Below, in pieces: positions 1-7,922 of a stretch of 64,000 nt of DNA. The notes below the pieces were generated by a model. That model did no database searches and had not been told where the DNA came from. It was given only the letters and a program-made list of their open reading frames with translations. The position numbers and the translations under genes are program-made. Origin of the DNA: JAABTH01 sp964390725 (GTDB taxonomy: Bacteria; Bacillota; Dethiobacteria; DTU022). How positions within the stretch are numbered: the first letter of the stretch is position 1; every line of letters begins with the position of its first letter. The stretch covers positions 1 to 64,000 of the forward strand of contig CAYMIW010000010.1 in the NCBI GenBank assembly GCA_964390725.1. The letters are read 5' to 3'.

Positions 1-324
1 ATCTTCAATTTTTATCACCGCATCAAAGCCGGGAGGCAGGGCATTTCCGGTGTTGGCATAACTAAAATCTTCGTCAGCTTTTAGCCGGAGGGGAGTCTGG
101 TCTGATGCCCCAAAAGTATTTTCTGCTTGCACGGCAATACCGTCCATCGCTGCGGCATGATAACCGGGCATGGAAAGAGTGGCGAAAACCGGGTCGGCGG
201 TAATGCGGTTAAGCGCTTTACCAACCTCAAGGTTTTCCGTCCGGCGGGGTATTGCTGTTTCCTGCAGAAACAGGTTGAGTGCTTCCTGCCTTGGGGTGTT
301 GCTTAAATATACTTTTCGCATCAT
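1..324 (-). CDS. MoeA-like molybdopterin molybdenumtransferase, N-terminal part (cut by window edge)
   Basis: The minus-strand frame opens with ATG-ATG at 324 and stays open to base 1, giving 108 residues of the N-terminal part only. It reads as the start of a MoeA-family protein: a helical N-terminus, then a segment with GYHAAAMDG (the conserved 'R/Y..xxMDGYA'-type motif), then DQTPLRL and YANTGNALPPGFDAVIKIED, which matches the MoeA 'tG..lP.GaDaVv..Ed' signature. A good GGAGGG ribosome site precedes it. It lies 68 nt downstream of a complete moeA, so the two form a paralogous pair in one transcription unit. In many anaerobes the second copy is fused to a periplasmic-binding-like domain, but that part would be outside this window, so the fusion is not shown here. 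Confidence 0.85.
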   Translation of the reverse strand, partial: MMRKVYLSNTPRQEALNLFLQETAIPRRTENLEVGKALNRITADPVFATLSMPGYHAAAMDGIAVQAENTFGASDQTPLRLKADEDFSYANTGNALPPGFDAVIKIED

Positions 325-392
325 AACCCTCCTGCTGATATCATATAAAATTCATTGCCGATAAAATACTTAAATAACCTTATACCAGTTTA

Positions 393-1619
393 TTATTCCC
401 AGAGCATTATCTCAACTAAAGTATTTTCTGCCAGGCCTTCATTCTTTTCCGGTATAACCAGTAAACCATCGGCTTCGGCCAGAGTTCGCAGCATGCCTGA
501 ACGGCCAAAAACAGGAACTGCCCTGATTACTCCGTTATCATTTTCTAACTTAACCCTTACATATTCTGTCCGCCCCGATTTTGAAGGAACGTTCCGGGCC
601 AGGGTTGCCTTAACCGTGGGGTAGAAAGGTTTGGCTGTTATCCCTCTCAGGCGATCGATAACTGCTTTTCCGAAAACTGAGAAAATATTCAGAGCTGATA
701 CCGGGTGGCCGGGTAACCCAAGAACAGGTTTACCATTGCAGTTTGCCAGTAAAGTTGGTTTGCCGGGTTGAATGGCAATACCTTCTACCAGCAAACCGGG
801 GCTGCCCAGTTCATTCATCGTGCGTGCGGTATAATCACGGCTGCCTACCGAACTTCCTCCGGAAAAAATGAGGAAATCAACTTTATCCAGCATTTCCCTG
901 CTTTTTTCCATAAATGTTTCAAACCGGTCGGGCAGTATACCGCCTGAAATACTATATGATTCCATCTGGGCTGTCATATACTGCAGGGCGGGGGCGTTAC
1001 TGTCACGTATTTTCCCCGGTTCCAGATTTTTTGAGTGATAATCAGTTAGTTCATCGCCGCTGGAAAAAAAACCGACAAGCGGCCGGCGATGGACTTCCAC
1101 TTCAGTAATGCCGAGTGAAGCCAGCATGCCAATTTCGGGAGCGCGCAGACGGTGACCTGTTTCTAAAGCAACAGCGCCTTCCTGCAGGTCTTCCCCCCTG
1201 TGAACGACGTTTTCCCCGGGAGCAATTTGTCTGAATGCCTGAATCAAAGAGCCGCTGACGTCTGTATCTTCGATCATTAATACTGCATCTGCACCGGTGG
1301 GCAGCATCCCCCCGGTATGAACCAGGCAGCATTCTCCACTGCTGATTGCCGGCGCTACGGTGCCCATCAAAATTTCACCTGTGCATTCAAGCATGGCCGG
1401 CATACCTTCACCGGCTCCGAATGTGTCACGCGCTGACAGGGCATAACCGTCAACAGTTGACCGGTTAAAGTTAGGAACGTTTTCAGGAGCATGAATTGTT
1501 TTTGCAAGAATTCTGCCACCTGCTTGTTCCAGGGGAATAATCTCTCCGTTAAGCGGTAGAAAATTATTATTAATAATATCTAATACTTTATCAGGTTCAG
1601 TGACGTTCATTAATTTCAT
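393..1619 (-). CDS. moeA: Molybdopterin molybdenumtransferase MoeA
   Basis: MoeA inserts molybdate (or tungstate) into adenylylated molybdopterin, the last step of Moco/Tuco synthesis in the cytosol. The 408-residue protein has the usual family length. Visible motifs: FNRSTVDGYAL in domain I, HTGGMLPTGADAVLMIED, SSGDEL, the MoCF-type FSGGSSVGSRDYT, and PGKPTLLA followed by GLPGHPVSAL near the C-terminus. An in-frame ATG exists 105 bases further upstream (1724), but it would add residues lying inside the structured leader and align to nothing in MoeA, so I chose the ATG at 1619. A probable Moco/Tuco riboswitch precedes it and a second MoeA-like gene follows. Confidence 0.93.
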   Translation of the reverse strand: MKLMNVTEPDKVLDIINNNFLPLNGEIIPLEQAGGRILAKTIHAPENVPNFNRSTVDGYALSARDTFGAGEGMPAMLECTGEILMGTVAPAISSGECCLVHTGGMLPTGADAVLMIEDTDVSGSLIQAFRQIAPGENVVHRGEDLQEGAVALETGHRLRAPEIGMLASLGITEVEVHRRPLVGFFSSGDELTDYHSKNLEPGKIRDSNAPALQYMTAQMESYSISGGILPDRFETFMEKSREMLDKVDFLIFSGGSSVGSRDYTARTMNELGSPGLLVEGIAIQPGKPTLLANCNGKPVLGLPGHPVSALNIFSVFGKAVIDRLRGITAKPFYPTVKATLARNVPSKSGRTEYVRVKLENDNGVIRAVPVFGRSGMLRTLAEADGLLVIPEKNEGLAENTLVEIMLWE

Positions 1620-1697
1620 TGGAGCACCCCGGCGTATCAATGTATTAAAATCTTTCAGATCATAAAAAAACCTGTTCCCCACGAAGAATGGAAACAA

Positions 1698-1808
1698 GGC
1701 TTTCTGCCACAGTCTCCTTTCCAAATACGGGAGGCGGGGGGATTTCTCCCCCTACCCTGGCCTGCCACCATAGTGTTTCAGACACTGTAGGTGAACAGGC
1801 TCGGAGGC
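1698..1808 (-). ncRNA. Probable Moco/Tuco riboswitch in moeA leader
   Basis: Read on the minus strand, the leader starts with GCCTCCGAGCC and ends with GGAAAGGAG...TGGCAG...AAGCC. Between these lie a long arm (GCCTG/CAGGC, then AGTGT/ACACT) and a second stem of five G facing five C, followed by CCGCCTCCC. CTCC near the 5' end can pair with GGAG near the 3' end. This layout, and the position directly upstream of moeA, agree with the Moco RNA motif as I remember it. The exact class (Moco versus tungsten variant) cannot be decided by eye. Confidence 0.68.
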
Positions 1809-1826
1809 TTATATTATTTATTTAAT

Positions 1827-1853
1827 ATTATATCACAACTTGCTTTTTCGCAA
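1827..1853 (-). promoter_or_regulatory. Promoter for moeA leader
   Basis: On the minus strand a perfect TATAAT (1832-1827) has TTGCGA 15 nt upstream (1853-1848), or TTTGCG with a 16-nt spacer. Transcription would begin near 1820, just before the riboswitch candidate. Confidence 0.5.
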
Positions 1854-1928
1854 AGGTGGTTCTCCGGATCATCTGTCTGCCGGTTTAGCAGCAGTTATAT
1901 TTTCCTGCATTTCTCAGGGAAAAGTAAG

Positions 1929-2465
1929 TTAGTATGGAAAGAGCAGCAGGCCCATCAAAGCTCCGATCCCGATGTAATAAATAGGGCTGATTTGATAAAG
2001 CAGGCTGGCAATAAGAATTACTGCAAAGATTAATGCCGAAGGGAGATCAATAACAGCTGTCAGACCTAATGAATAAGAGGCAAGCAGAATAAGGGCAATC
2101 ATCGCTGAACGCAAGCCCTTTAAAATTTTTTCGGTGCCCGGTTTTTGGATCAACCTGAACAGGATTCGGGATAGCAAAAGCAGCAAAACCAGTGATGGAG
2201 TAATTACACCTAGAGATGCAACGAGTGAACCGGCAACCCCGGCCAGTTTGTAACCGATAAAAGTAGCAGCGTTGATTGAAACCGGTCCCGGTGTCATTTC
2301 TGCTATGGCAATAACATCAAGAAATTCTGCAGGGCTAAGCCATTGATTAACAGTAATTACTTCTGCTTCCATCAGGGGGATCATCGCGTATCCACCACCG
2401 ATGGTGAACAGACCAACTTTCAGAAAAGAAAAGTAAAGCGTGAGAAGGAGTTCAATCACTGTCAT
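1929..2465 (-). CDS. Chromate transporter, ChrA family half-size subunit
   Basis: This 178-residue membrane protein is a half-length CHR-domain protein. The N-terminal FLKVGLFTIGGGYAMIPLM is the characteristic CHR motif, followed by AEMTPGPVSINAATFIGY and several hydrophobic segments. Short CHR proteins occur as adjacent pairs that together equal one full-length ChrA; such pairs export chromate or a related oxyanion. It starts inside the end of the preceding homolog (14-nt overlap), so the two are translationally coupled. Whether chromate is the real substrate in this organism is unknown. Confidence 0.9.
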   Translation of the reverse strand: MTVIELLLTLYFSFLKVGLFTIGGGYAMIPLMEAEVITVNQWLSPAEFLDVIAIAEMTPGPVSINAATFIGYKLAGVAGSLVASLGVITPSLVLLLLLSRILFRLIQKPGTEKILKGLRSAMIALILLASYSLGLTAVIDLPSALIFAVILIASLLYQISPIYYIGIGALMGLLLFPY

Positions 2466-3027
2466 TATTCCTCCTGCTTAATAAAAGTCCAATCAATCCC
2501 CCGCTTACCAGAATCAAAATCGGATGCAACTGGGTGATGATGGCGATAACAAGAAGAGCAATGCTTAGAATTATACTGTTTCGATCATCCAGTATATCCC
2601 GCCCCATCTTTATGGCAGCATAGGCGATCAGGGCTACCACTGCCGGACGAATGCCATAAAATGCAGCCTGGAAATAAATGTTGTCATGAATAAGGGGATA
2701 GAGCCAGGCAGCAATAATCAACAAAATTATTACTGAAGGGGCGGTAACTCCGACAGCAGCGGCAATGCCTCCGGCAGTTCCCCGCAACCTGACCCCGATT
2801 TGAATAGCGCTGTTAAGGGCCAGCTGGCCCGGCATGCCCTGGGTGATAATTAGGATGTCTGAGAAAGTAGTTTGGCTGACCCATTTGTGTTTTTCCACGA
2901 CTTCCTGCTGGATAACAGGTAGAATAGCGTAACCGCCGCCAAAAGTAAAAGCGCCCACCTTAAAAAATGTGAGCAGGATTGTCCAGATAGTCTCTTTACC
3001 GGTTTTTGATTTTTCCAATCTAGGCAA
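2452..3027 (-). CDS. Chromate transporter, ChrA family half-size subunit
   Basis: This is the partner of the following CHR protein: 191 residues with FFKVGAFTFGGGYAILPVI near the N-terminus and TQGMPGQLALNSAIQIG after it, then four or five hydrophobic helices. The start is a TTG at 3027 with only a weak purine-rich ribosome site (AAAGAGAG). The gene lies 37 nt after the marR stop, so marR-chr-chr is probably one unit. The pair likely acts as a heterodimeric inner-membrane oxyanion exporter. Confidence 0.88.
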   Translation of the reverse strand: MPRLEKSKTGKETIWTILLTFFKVGAFTFGGGYAILPVIQQEVVEKHKWVSQTTFSDILIITQGMPGQLALNSAIQIGVRLRGTAGGIAAAVGVTAPSVIILLIIAAWLYPLIHDNIYFQAAFYGIRPAVVALIAYAAIKMGRDILDDRNSIILSIALLVIAIITQLHPILILVSGGLIGLLLSRRNNDSD

Positions 3028-3064
3028 AACTGTTTCTCTCTTTCAGAAAATATAGGGGTTATTG

Positions 3065-3559
3065 TTAGTTTTCTTCAACCATGGTTTTATTAACCTGTTC
3101 TTTTTTTGGTTCAAGGCTTTCGAAAACTCTCATCACTGCCTGGAGCGATGTGATTAATTTTTCTCTTTCTTCCGGCTGAAGATTATGGGCCAGATTATTG
3201 AAGCGAAAGGCGCGTCTTTCGAAAACCAGGCGTGAAAGCTGACGTCCGTAGGATGTCAGCGCTACCCTGACTATTCTCCGGTCATTTTCATCACCACGCC
3301 TTTTAACCAGGTTAAGATTAACGAGGCGATTCACAAGGCGGGTAGCGGCACTCTCGGCCAGGTATATCTCGGAACTTAGTTTCCCCATGGTCAGGTCATC
3401 ATGAAAGTAGAGGACCAGTAAAGCGTTAATCTGGCTCGGGGTTATTCCAAGTCCGGTCAATTCACGATTTTCTTCAGCATTGAGGTAATGCATCAGCCTG
3501 GGGAAAATAGCCTGGATGGCGGATGTAAATTTTTCAGCATCCCTGTATTCATTGCTCAT
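3065..3559 (-). CDS. MarR-family transcriptional regulator
   Basis: This 164-residue winged-helix protein has the MarR layout: LGITPSQINALLVLYF, a recognition region SSEIYLAESAATRLVNRLVNLNLVKRR, the wing DENDRRIVRVALTSYG, and a C-terminal dimerisation helix. It is the first gene of the unit with the two chromate transporter halves, so it probably controls them and itself. A near-perfect 15-bp palindrome overlaps the -10 region of its promoter, as expected for autorepression. The effector is unknown. The start at 3559 is supported by an AAGGAG site. Confidence 0.9.
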   Translation of the reverse strand: MSNEYRDAEKFTSAIQAIFPRLMHYLNAEENRELTGLGITPSQINALLVLYFHDDLTMGKLSSEIYLAESAATRLVNRLVNLNLVKRRGDENDRRIVRVALTSYGRQLSRLVFERRAFRFNNLAHNLQPEEREKLITSLQAVMRVFESLEPKKEQVNKTMVEEN

Positions 3560-3601
3560 CGCTCATGCTCCTTATGGTAAAGCCTTAATTGGTGGGCAAA
3601 T

Positions 3602-3638
3602 CTAATCTTAGGTTAGGCCATTTGTTTAAATATGTCAA
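3602..3638 (-). promoter_or_regulatory. marR-chr promoter with MarR-type operator
   Basis: Minus strand: TTGACA (3638-3633), 17-nt spacer, TAACCT (3615-3610). The -10 lies inside the near-palindrome CTAATCTTAGGTTAG (3602-3616), which matches its own reverse complement at 12 of 15 positions. Position and symmetry suggest a repressor site for the MarR protein. Confidence 0.6.
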
Positions 3639-3822
3639 GGTAAAAGCCCTGCAGCGATTAAAACACAGCTATTGCAGTATAAAAGAAGCGAAACTCCCTT
3701 GCGGTTGTTGGCCTTAAAGCATTTTGATATACTTAAAAAAGAGTTTAATAAAACAGCTGGAGCTTGAAACTGCCCGCTTTAAATGCAGATCAACCTCCGG
3801 CATGAAGGCAGGTGAGCTTATT

Positions 3823-5142
3823 ATGCTTTCACTGATTGGTATTGCCCCCCACCCCGCAATTATTATTCCCGAAATCGGAAAAAGTGAACTGGATAAGGTA
3901 AGTAAAACTGTTACCGGGATGAGAAAACTCGGTAAACTATTTAAGGAAGAATCGCCGGAGCTGCTGATTGTAATAACCCCTCATGGTTCTGCTTTCAGGG
4001 AAGGGCCTGCTATTCTTACCGGTAAACAACTCAAAGGTAATTTTGGACAGTTTGGGTTTCCTTCGATTCGGGTTGAATTTGAAACTGATCAGCAATTGCT
4101 GGAACTGGTAAAACAGGAGACTGCAGATGGATTAGTTTATCCGGTCTTTATGGAAGGCAGCGGCAGTCTTGATCATGGAGCCATGGTCCCCCTCTACTAT
4201 CTTAATGAAGCGGGCTGTAAGGTGCCAGGTTTACACATTACTTTTGGGTTTAACCCACCCCGTGATTTGTATCAATTCGGGCAGGCTCTCAGAAGGGCTG
4301 TAGATAAAAGAGGTCTAAAAACTGCTGTTTTAGCCAGTGGAGACCTGTCACATCGCTTAATACCCGGAGCTCCTGCCGGTTATAACCCCCGGGGGGCAGA
4401 ATATGATCGCCTTCTTGCCGAGCAGTTAGGCAGTGGTAAAGTAGAAGAAATATTAGATATTGATCCTGTTTTAATAGAAGAGGCAGGGGAGTGTGGTTAT
4501 CGCTCCTTTGTGATTGCTCTGGGGACCATTGCCGGTGAAAAATTTGAAACAGATATTTTTTCTTATGAAGGCCCATTTGGAGTTGGTTATCTCGTGGCTG
4601 CTATAAAGCCCCGGGTCGAAGGGAATAATCCTGAATCAAACCCGGCAAAACTGGCCCGTGAAGTTCTTGAACAATACTTTTCCGGCGTAGAAAAGGGTTT
4701 GGAATTCTCCGGCGGGGGACAGCTGTTCCAGGAAAAGGCCGGGGCATTTGTTTCTTTGAAAAAAAATAGCAAGCTGCGCGGTTGTATCGGCACAGTTGAA
4801 CCAGTCAGAAAGAATCTTTATGAAGAAATAAAGGCAAATGCTGTAAGCGCAGCAGTTCAGGATCCCCGGTTTTCGCCGGTCAGTGCCGACGAACTGGGGG
4901 ATATTTCTATATCAGTTGATGTTTTAAGTCCCCTGGAGAAAATATCAGGGATAAAAGAGCTCAATCCGGAAAAATACGGAGTGCTTGTGCGCAGTGGTCA
5001 TCGCTCCGGCTTGCTGTTGCCCGACCTTGAGGGGATAGATACACCTGAAACCCAGGTATCTATTGCCATGCAAAAAGCCGGTATAAGTTCTGATCAACCT
5101 GTTGAGCTATATCGTTTTACAGTAACCCGCTACCGGGAGTAA
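3823..5142 (+). CDS. AmmeMemoRadiSam proteins B and A fused: Memo/LigB-like dioxygenase-fold domain plus AMMECR1 domain
   Basis: The N-terminal ~260 residues resemble the class III extradiol dioxygenase/Memo fold: histidine-containing stretches APHPA (His ~10), ITPHGSA (His ~54), LDHGAMVPL (His ~118) and ASGDLSHR (~173-177). From ~272 to the end is an AMMECR1 domain with LRGCIGT (~318-324), VQDPRFSPVS and ISISVDVLSP. These two families and a radical SAM enzyme make the so-called AmmeMemoRadiSam set, whose reaction is not established. Here A and B are one polypeptide, and the radical SAM gene follows 30 nt later. An upstream in-frame ATG at 3724 exists, but the start at 3823 has an AGGTGAG ribosome site and begins exactly at the conserved domain, so I prefer it (439 residues). 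Confidence 0.9.
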   Translation: MLSLIGIAPHPAIIIPEIGKSELDKVSKTVTGMRKLGKLFKEESPELLIVITPHGSAFREGPAILTGKQLKGNFGQFGFPSIRVEFETDQQLLELVKQETADGLVYPVFMEGSGSLDHGAMVPLYYLNEAGCKVPGLHITFGFNPPRDLYQFGQALRRAVDKRGLKTAVLASGDLSHRLIPGAPAGYNPRGAEYDRLLAEQLGSGKVEEILDIDPVLIEEAGECGYRSFVIALGTIAGEKFETDIFSYEGPFGVGYLVAAIKPRVEGNNPESNPAKLAREVLEQYFSGVEKGLEFSGGGQLFQEKAGAFVSLKKNSKLRGCIGTVEPVRKNLYEEIKANAVSAAVQDPRFSPVSADELGDISISVDVLSPLEKISGIKELNPEKYGVLVRSGHRSGLLLPDLEGIDTPETQVSIAMQKAGISSDQPVELYRFTVTRYRE

Positions 5143-5172
5143 AAATAGTTTACCCGAGGAGATGAGGTAGAT

Positions 5173-6174
5173 TTGCACAGGGCATTATACCAGGAACCTG
5201 CAGGAAACAAGGTGCGCTGTATGCTGTGTCCGCAGGTTTGCCTGCTGGGTGAAGGGCAGACAGGCGATTGCGGGGTTCGGGTGGTTGAATCAGGTACGTT
5301 GTATACCATGAACTATGGTTGTCTGGCTGCTGCCAACGTGGATCCGATTGAGAAAAAACCTCTTTATCACTTTTATCCCGGCCACAGTATTCTTTCTCTC
5401 GGCACAATTGGCTGTAATTTACACTGTTCATTCTGTCAGAACTGGGCCCTGGCCAGGGGAGATAATCACCTTTGTCGTGAAGAGATCAGCCCGGAGTCAG
5501 TTCTGGCCATGCTGGAAAGTAGAAGGGAAGATAATCAGCTGGCCGGTGTGGCTTACACTTATAATGAGCCCTTAATCTGGTACGAGTTCGTTCTCCGGAC
5601 AGCAGAACTTCTTCATAAGCATGGATACCGAAACGTTCTGGTTACAAATGGTTTTATCAATCTCGATCCGCTGATGGAAATGCTACCTTATATTGATGCA
5701 ATGAATATTGATGTTAAGGGCTTTACAGATCAATTTTATCGTGAGTACTGCCGCGGAAGAAAAAAACCTGTACTCAGAACTGTTGAGAAAGCAGTTGAAA
5801 GTTGTCATGTAGAAATAACCTGCCTGCTAATACCATCTTTAAATGATAGCCCGGCAGAACAACAAGAACTGGCAAGTTGGCTGGGCAGTCTCAGCCCCGA
5901 CCTGGTTTTGCATTATTCAAGGTATTTTCCCAACTACCGGATGGAGCTTCCGCCCACGCCTGAATCAACCCTGAAACGTACCCTTGAAATAGCCAGAAAG
6001 CACCTTCACTATGTATATCCAGGGAATATTGATCTTCCCGGCGGAGCAGATACTATCTGCCCGAATTGTTCCAACCTGCTAGTATCACGCTCGGGATACC
6101 GGGTCAGGATGGTGGGTCTCGATGGCAACCGCTGCAACAACTGTAACAGCGAGATAAGTATAGTAGTTTCGTAA
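5173..6174 (+). CDS. amrS: AmmeMemoRadiSam system radical SAM enzyme
   Basis: The 333-residue protein carries the radical SAM signature CNLHCSFC (Cys 81, 85, 88) for a 4Fe-4S cluster, preceded by an N-terminal cysteine cluster (16, 19, 23, 33) typical of pyruvate-formate-lyase-activase-like proteins, and ends with a zinc-ribbon-like CPNC...CNNC pair. Radical SAM motifs GxIxxD-like INIDVKGF and the ENEP-like YTYNEPLIWYEF are present. The start is a TTG preceded by GAGGAGATGAGG. Its position behind the Memo-AMMECR1 fusion identifies it as the third component of the set. The substrate is unknown; modification of a small molecule or protein is inferred only from family membership. Confidence 0.9.
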   Translation: MHRALYQEPAGNKVRCMLCPQVCLLGEGQTGDCGVRVVESGTLYTMNYGCLAAANVDPIEKKPLYHFYPGHSILSLGTIGCNLHCSFCQNWALARGDNHLCREEISPESVLAMLESRREDNQLAGVAYTYNEPLIWYEFVLRTAELLHKHGYRNVLVTNGFINLDPLMEMLPYIDAMNIDVKGFTDQFYREYCRGRKKPVLRTVEKAVESCHVEITCLLIPSLNDSPAEQQELASWLGSLSPDLVLHYSRYFPNYRMELPPTPESTLKRTLEIARKHLHYVYPGNIDLPGGADTICPNCSNLLVSRSGYRVRMVGLDGNRCNNCNSEISIVVS

Positions 6175-6371
6175 TAAAAGTAAAGAAATCATTTATCAGC
6201 CTGCCCGGGGTTGCTTCAGTTTCGCTTCTTGGTTAAAATATTCTTTGAGTTAATATTTGTTTTTACAGCTGATTAAAGGTTTTTTAGAGTTTTTAAGCGA
6301 AGTATAGGAAAGTTTAAGTATAATGGATACGGCCTGCCCGGGCTGAATAATAACCAGGGGTTTAAACCATA

Positions 6372-7205
6372 GTGGCTATCTGGGAAAGCATTGTTGCAGC
6401 AATTATGCAGTTGAATGTTGAATGGCGCGATATCGTTGATATTGTGATTATGTCGTATGTTTTTTATCGTTTAATCCTGATTATTCGCGGCACAAGGGCA
6501 GAACAGCTTGTTAAAGGGTTGATCATTCTTCTTTTAGCCATGGTTATCAGTGATCAGGTTGGTTTTGATGCCTTCAACTGGACCCTCCGGCAGGTAATGA
6601 CCATCGGGTTAATTGCTATTCCAATTGTTTTCCAGCCAGAGCTGCGCCGGGCTCTTGAACACCTGGGCAGGGGGAAAATATTTAAAACACCATACTGGAA
6701 CTGGAGTACGCAGGATTTCGAGAGTATGCTTACCGAGCTAATCAAGGCTATTCCGGTTCTCGTTAAAAAGCGGATCGGTGCGCTTATCGTTATAGAAAGA
6801 ACAACCGGCCTAAAAGACTGGGTTAGTACTGGCATTCCCATAGAAGGTGTGGTCACTGCGGAACTGCTGATTAATATATTCTTTCCCCGCAGTCCCCTTC
6901 ACGACGGAGCGGTGATTATGCAGGGCAACCAGGTAGTTGCGGCAGGCTGTTACCTGCCTCTTACCGAAGATCCCACATTAAGTAAAGAGCTGGGCACCAG
7001 GCACCGGGCAGCTATTGGTATCAGCGAAAATTCCGACGCTGTTGCAATTGTAATATCTGAAGAAACGGGTATTATTTCAATTGCCCATGATGGGGTGCTG
7101 ACCCGTTATCTTGATGAGAAAAAATTGCGGTCGGTTCTTCGCGAGTTGTTGTCTCCCGAGCGTAGTGAAGGATTAAGTTTTTGGTCCCGGAGGGCGAATA
7201 AGTAA
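6372..7205 (+). CDS. cdaA: Diadenylate cyclase CdaA (c-di-AMP synthase)
   Basis: CdaA condenses two ATP into the essential messenger c-di-AMP at the membrane. The 277-residue protein has N-terminal transmembrane helices (about 22-37, 45-62 and 75-88) and a DAC domain with both catalytic motifs: DGA at 178-180 (HDGAVIM) and RHR at 210-212 (GTRHRAAIG). The GTG start at 6372 has only a moderate AGGGG site. It heads the operon cdaA-cdaR-glmM-glmS, the arrangement well known in Firmicutes, in which CdaR and GlmM modulate the cyclase. A TATAAT lies at 6319-6324 without a good -35 partner. Confidence 0.95.
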   Translation: MAIWESIVAAIMQLNVEWRDIVDIVIMSYVFYRLILIIRGTRAEQLVKGLIILLLAMVISDQVGFDAFNWTLRQVMTIGLIAIPIVFQPELRRALEHLGRGKIFKTPYWNWSTQDFESMLTELIKAIPVLVKKRIGALIVIERTTGLKDWVSTGIPIEGVVTAELLINIFFPRSPLHDGAVIMQGNQVVAAGCYLPLTEDPTLSKELGTRHRAAIGISENSDAVAIVISEETGIISIAHDGVLTRYLDEKKLRSVLRELLSPERSEGLSFWSRRANK

Positions 7206-7207
7206 TT

Positions 7208-7903
7208 ATGGATAATTTTTTACGCAGCAACAACCTGGTTCGGATCATTTCCTTATTTCTGGCGGTAATCCTCTGGCTGTTTGTTACGGGAGATAAAATC
7301 ACCCGGACAACTCCATCGCGGAAAGTATGGCAGGATGTCCCGCTGCGTGTTGAGAACTTGAACCAAAACTATGTGGTAACAGATATACCTTCTTCTATTA
7401 ATGTAACGCTGGAAGGGCTTCCTGAGGCTTTTGAAGATCTGCCTGTTAATGAAATCGATGTATTTGTGGATTTATCAAATAAGGAAGCTGGCAATCACCT
7501 GGTTCGCGTCCAGGGTTCTCCCCCGCGTGGGCTTAGCCTGGTTTTGCTCGAACCGGAGCAGGTTCGGGTTTCAATCGAAGAGTATCAAAGTGAGGATTTT
7601 GAACTGGAAGTTGAGCTCGTGGGAGAACCGGCTGACGGATGGAGTCTGGCTGATTTCTCTGTAGCCCCGGAAGAGGTTTTGATTGGAGCTCCACAGTCAG
7701 TTTTTGAAAGAATTTACCGTGTTGTTCTTCTGGTTGACATAACGGGAATGCGTTTAATCGAAAGCATCGAGGTAACTCCTGTAACCTATGATGAAGAAGG
7801 GAGCAGGGTTAACGGCATGGTTATTGACCCATCGTTGATCACAGTGCGCCTGGAATTTGAAAGAGCGAGTGAGCCGGAACTTCCGGATGAGAGTGAAGAA
7901 TAG
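7208..7903 (+). CDS. cdaR: YbbR-domain protein CdaR, regulator of CdaA
   Basis: One N-terminal membrane anchor (about residues 8-25) is followed by extracytoplasmic YbbR-type repeats; I can follow about two (DVPLRVENL... and FELEVELVGEPADG...). At 231 residues it is about half the size of the four-repeat Bacillus homolog, so it is a short variant. The gene starts 2 nt after cdaA, and CdaR proteins bind CdaA and tune c-di-AMP production. The C-terminus is acidic (ELPDESEE). Confidence 0.88.
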   Translation: MDNFLRSNNLVRIISLFLAVILWLFVTGDKITRTTPSRKVWQDVPLRVENLNQNYVVTDIPSSINVTLEGLPEAFEDLPVNEIDVFVDLSNKEAGNHLVRVQGSPPRGLSLVLLEPEQVRVSIEEYQSEDFELEVELVGEPADGWSLADFSVAPEEVLIGAPQSVFERIYRVVLLVDITGMRLIESIEVTPVTYDEEGSRVNGMVIDPSLITVRLEFERASEPELPDESEE

Positions 7904-7922
7904 AACGTAAGGGGGATTATAT

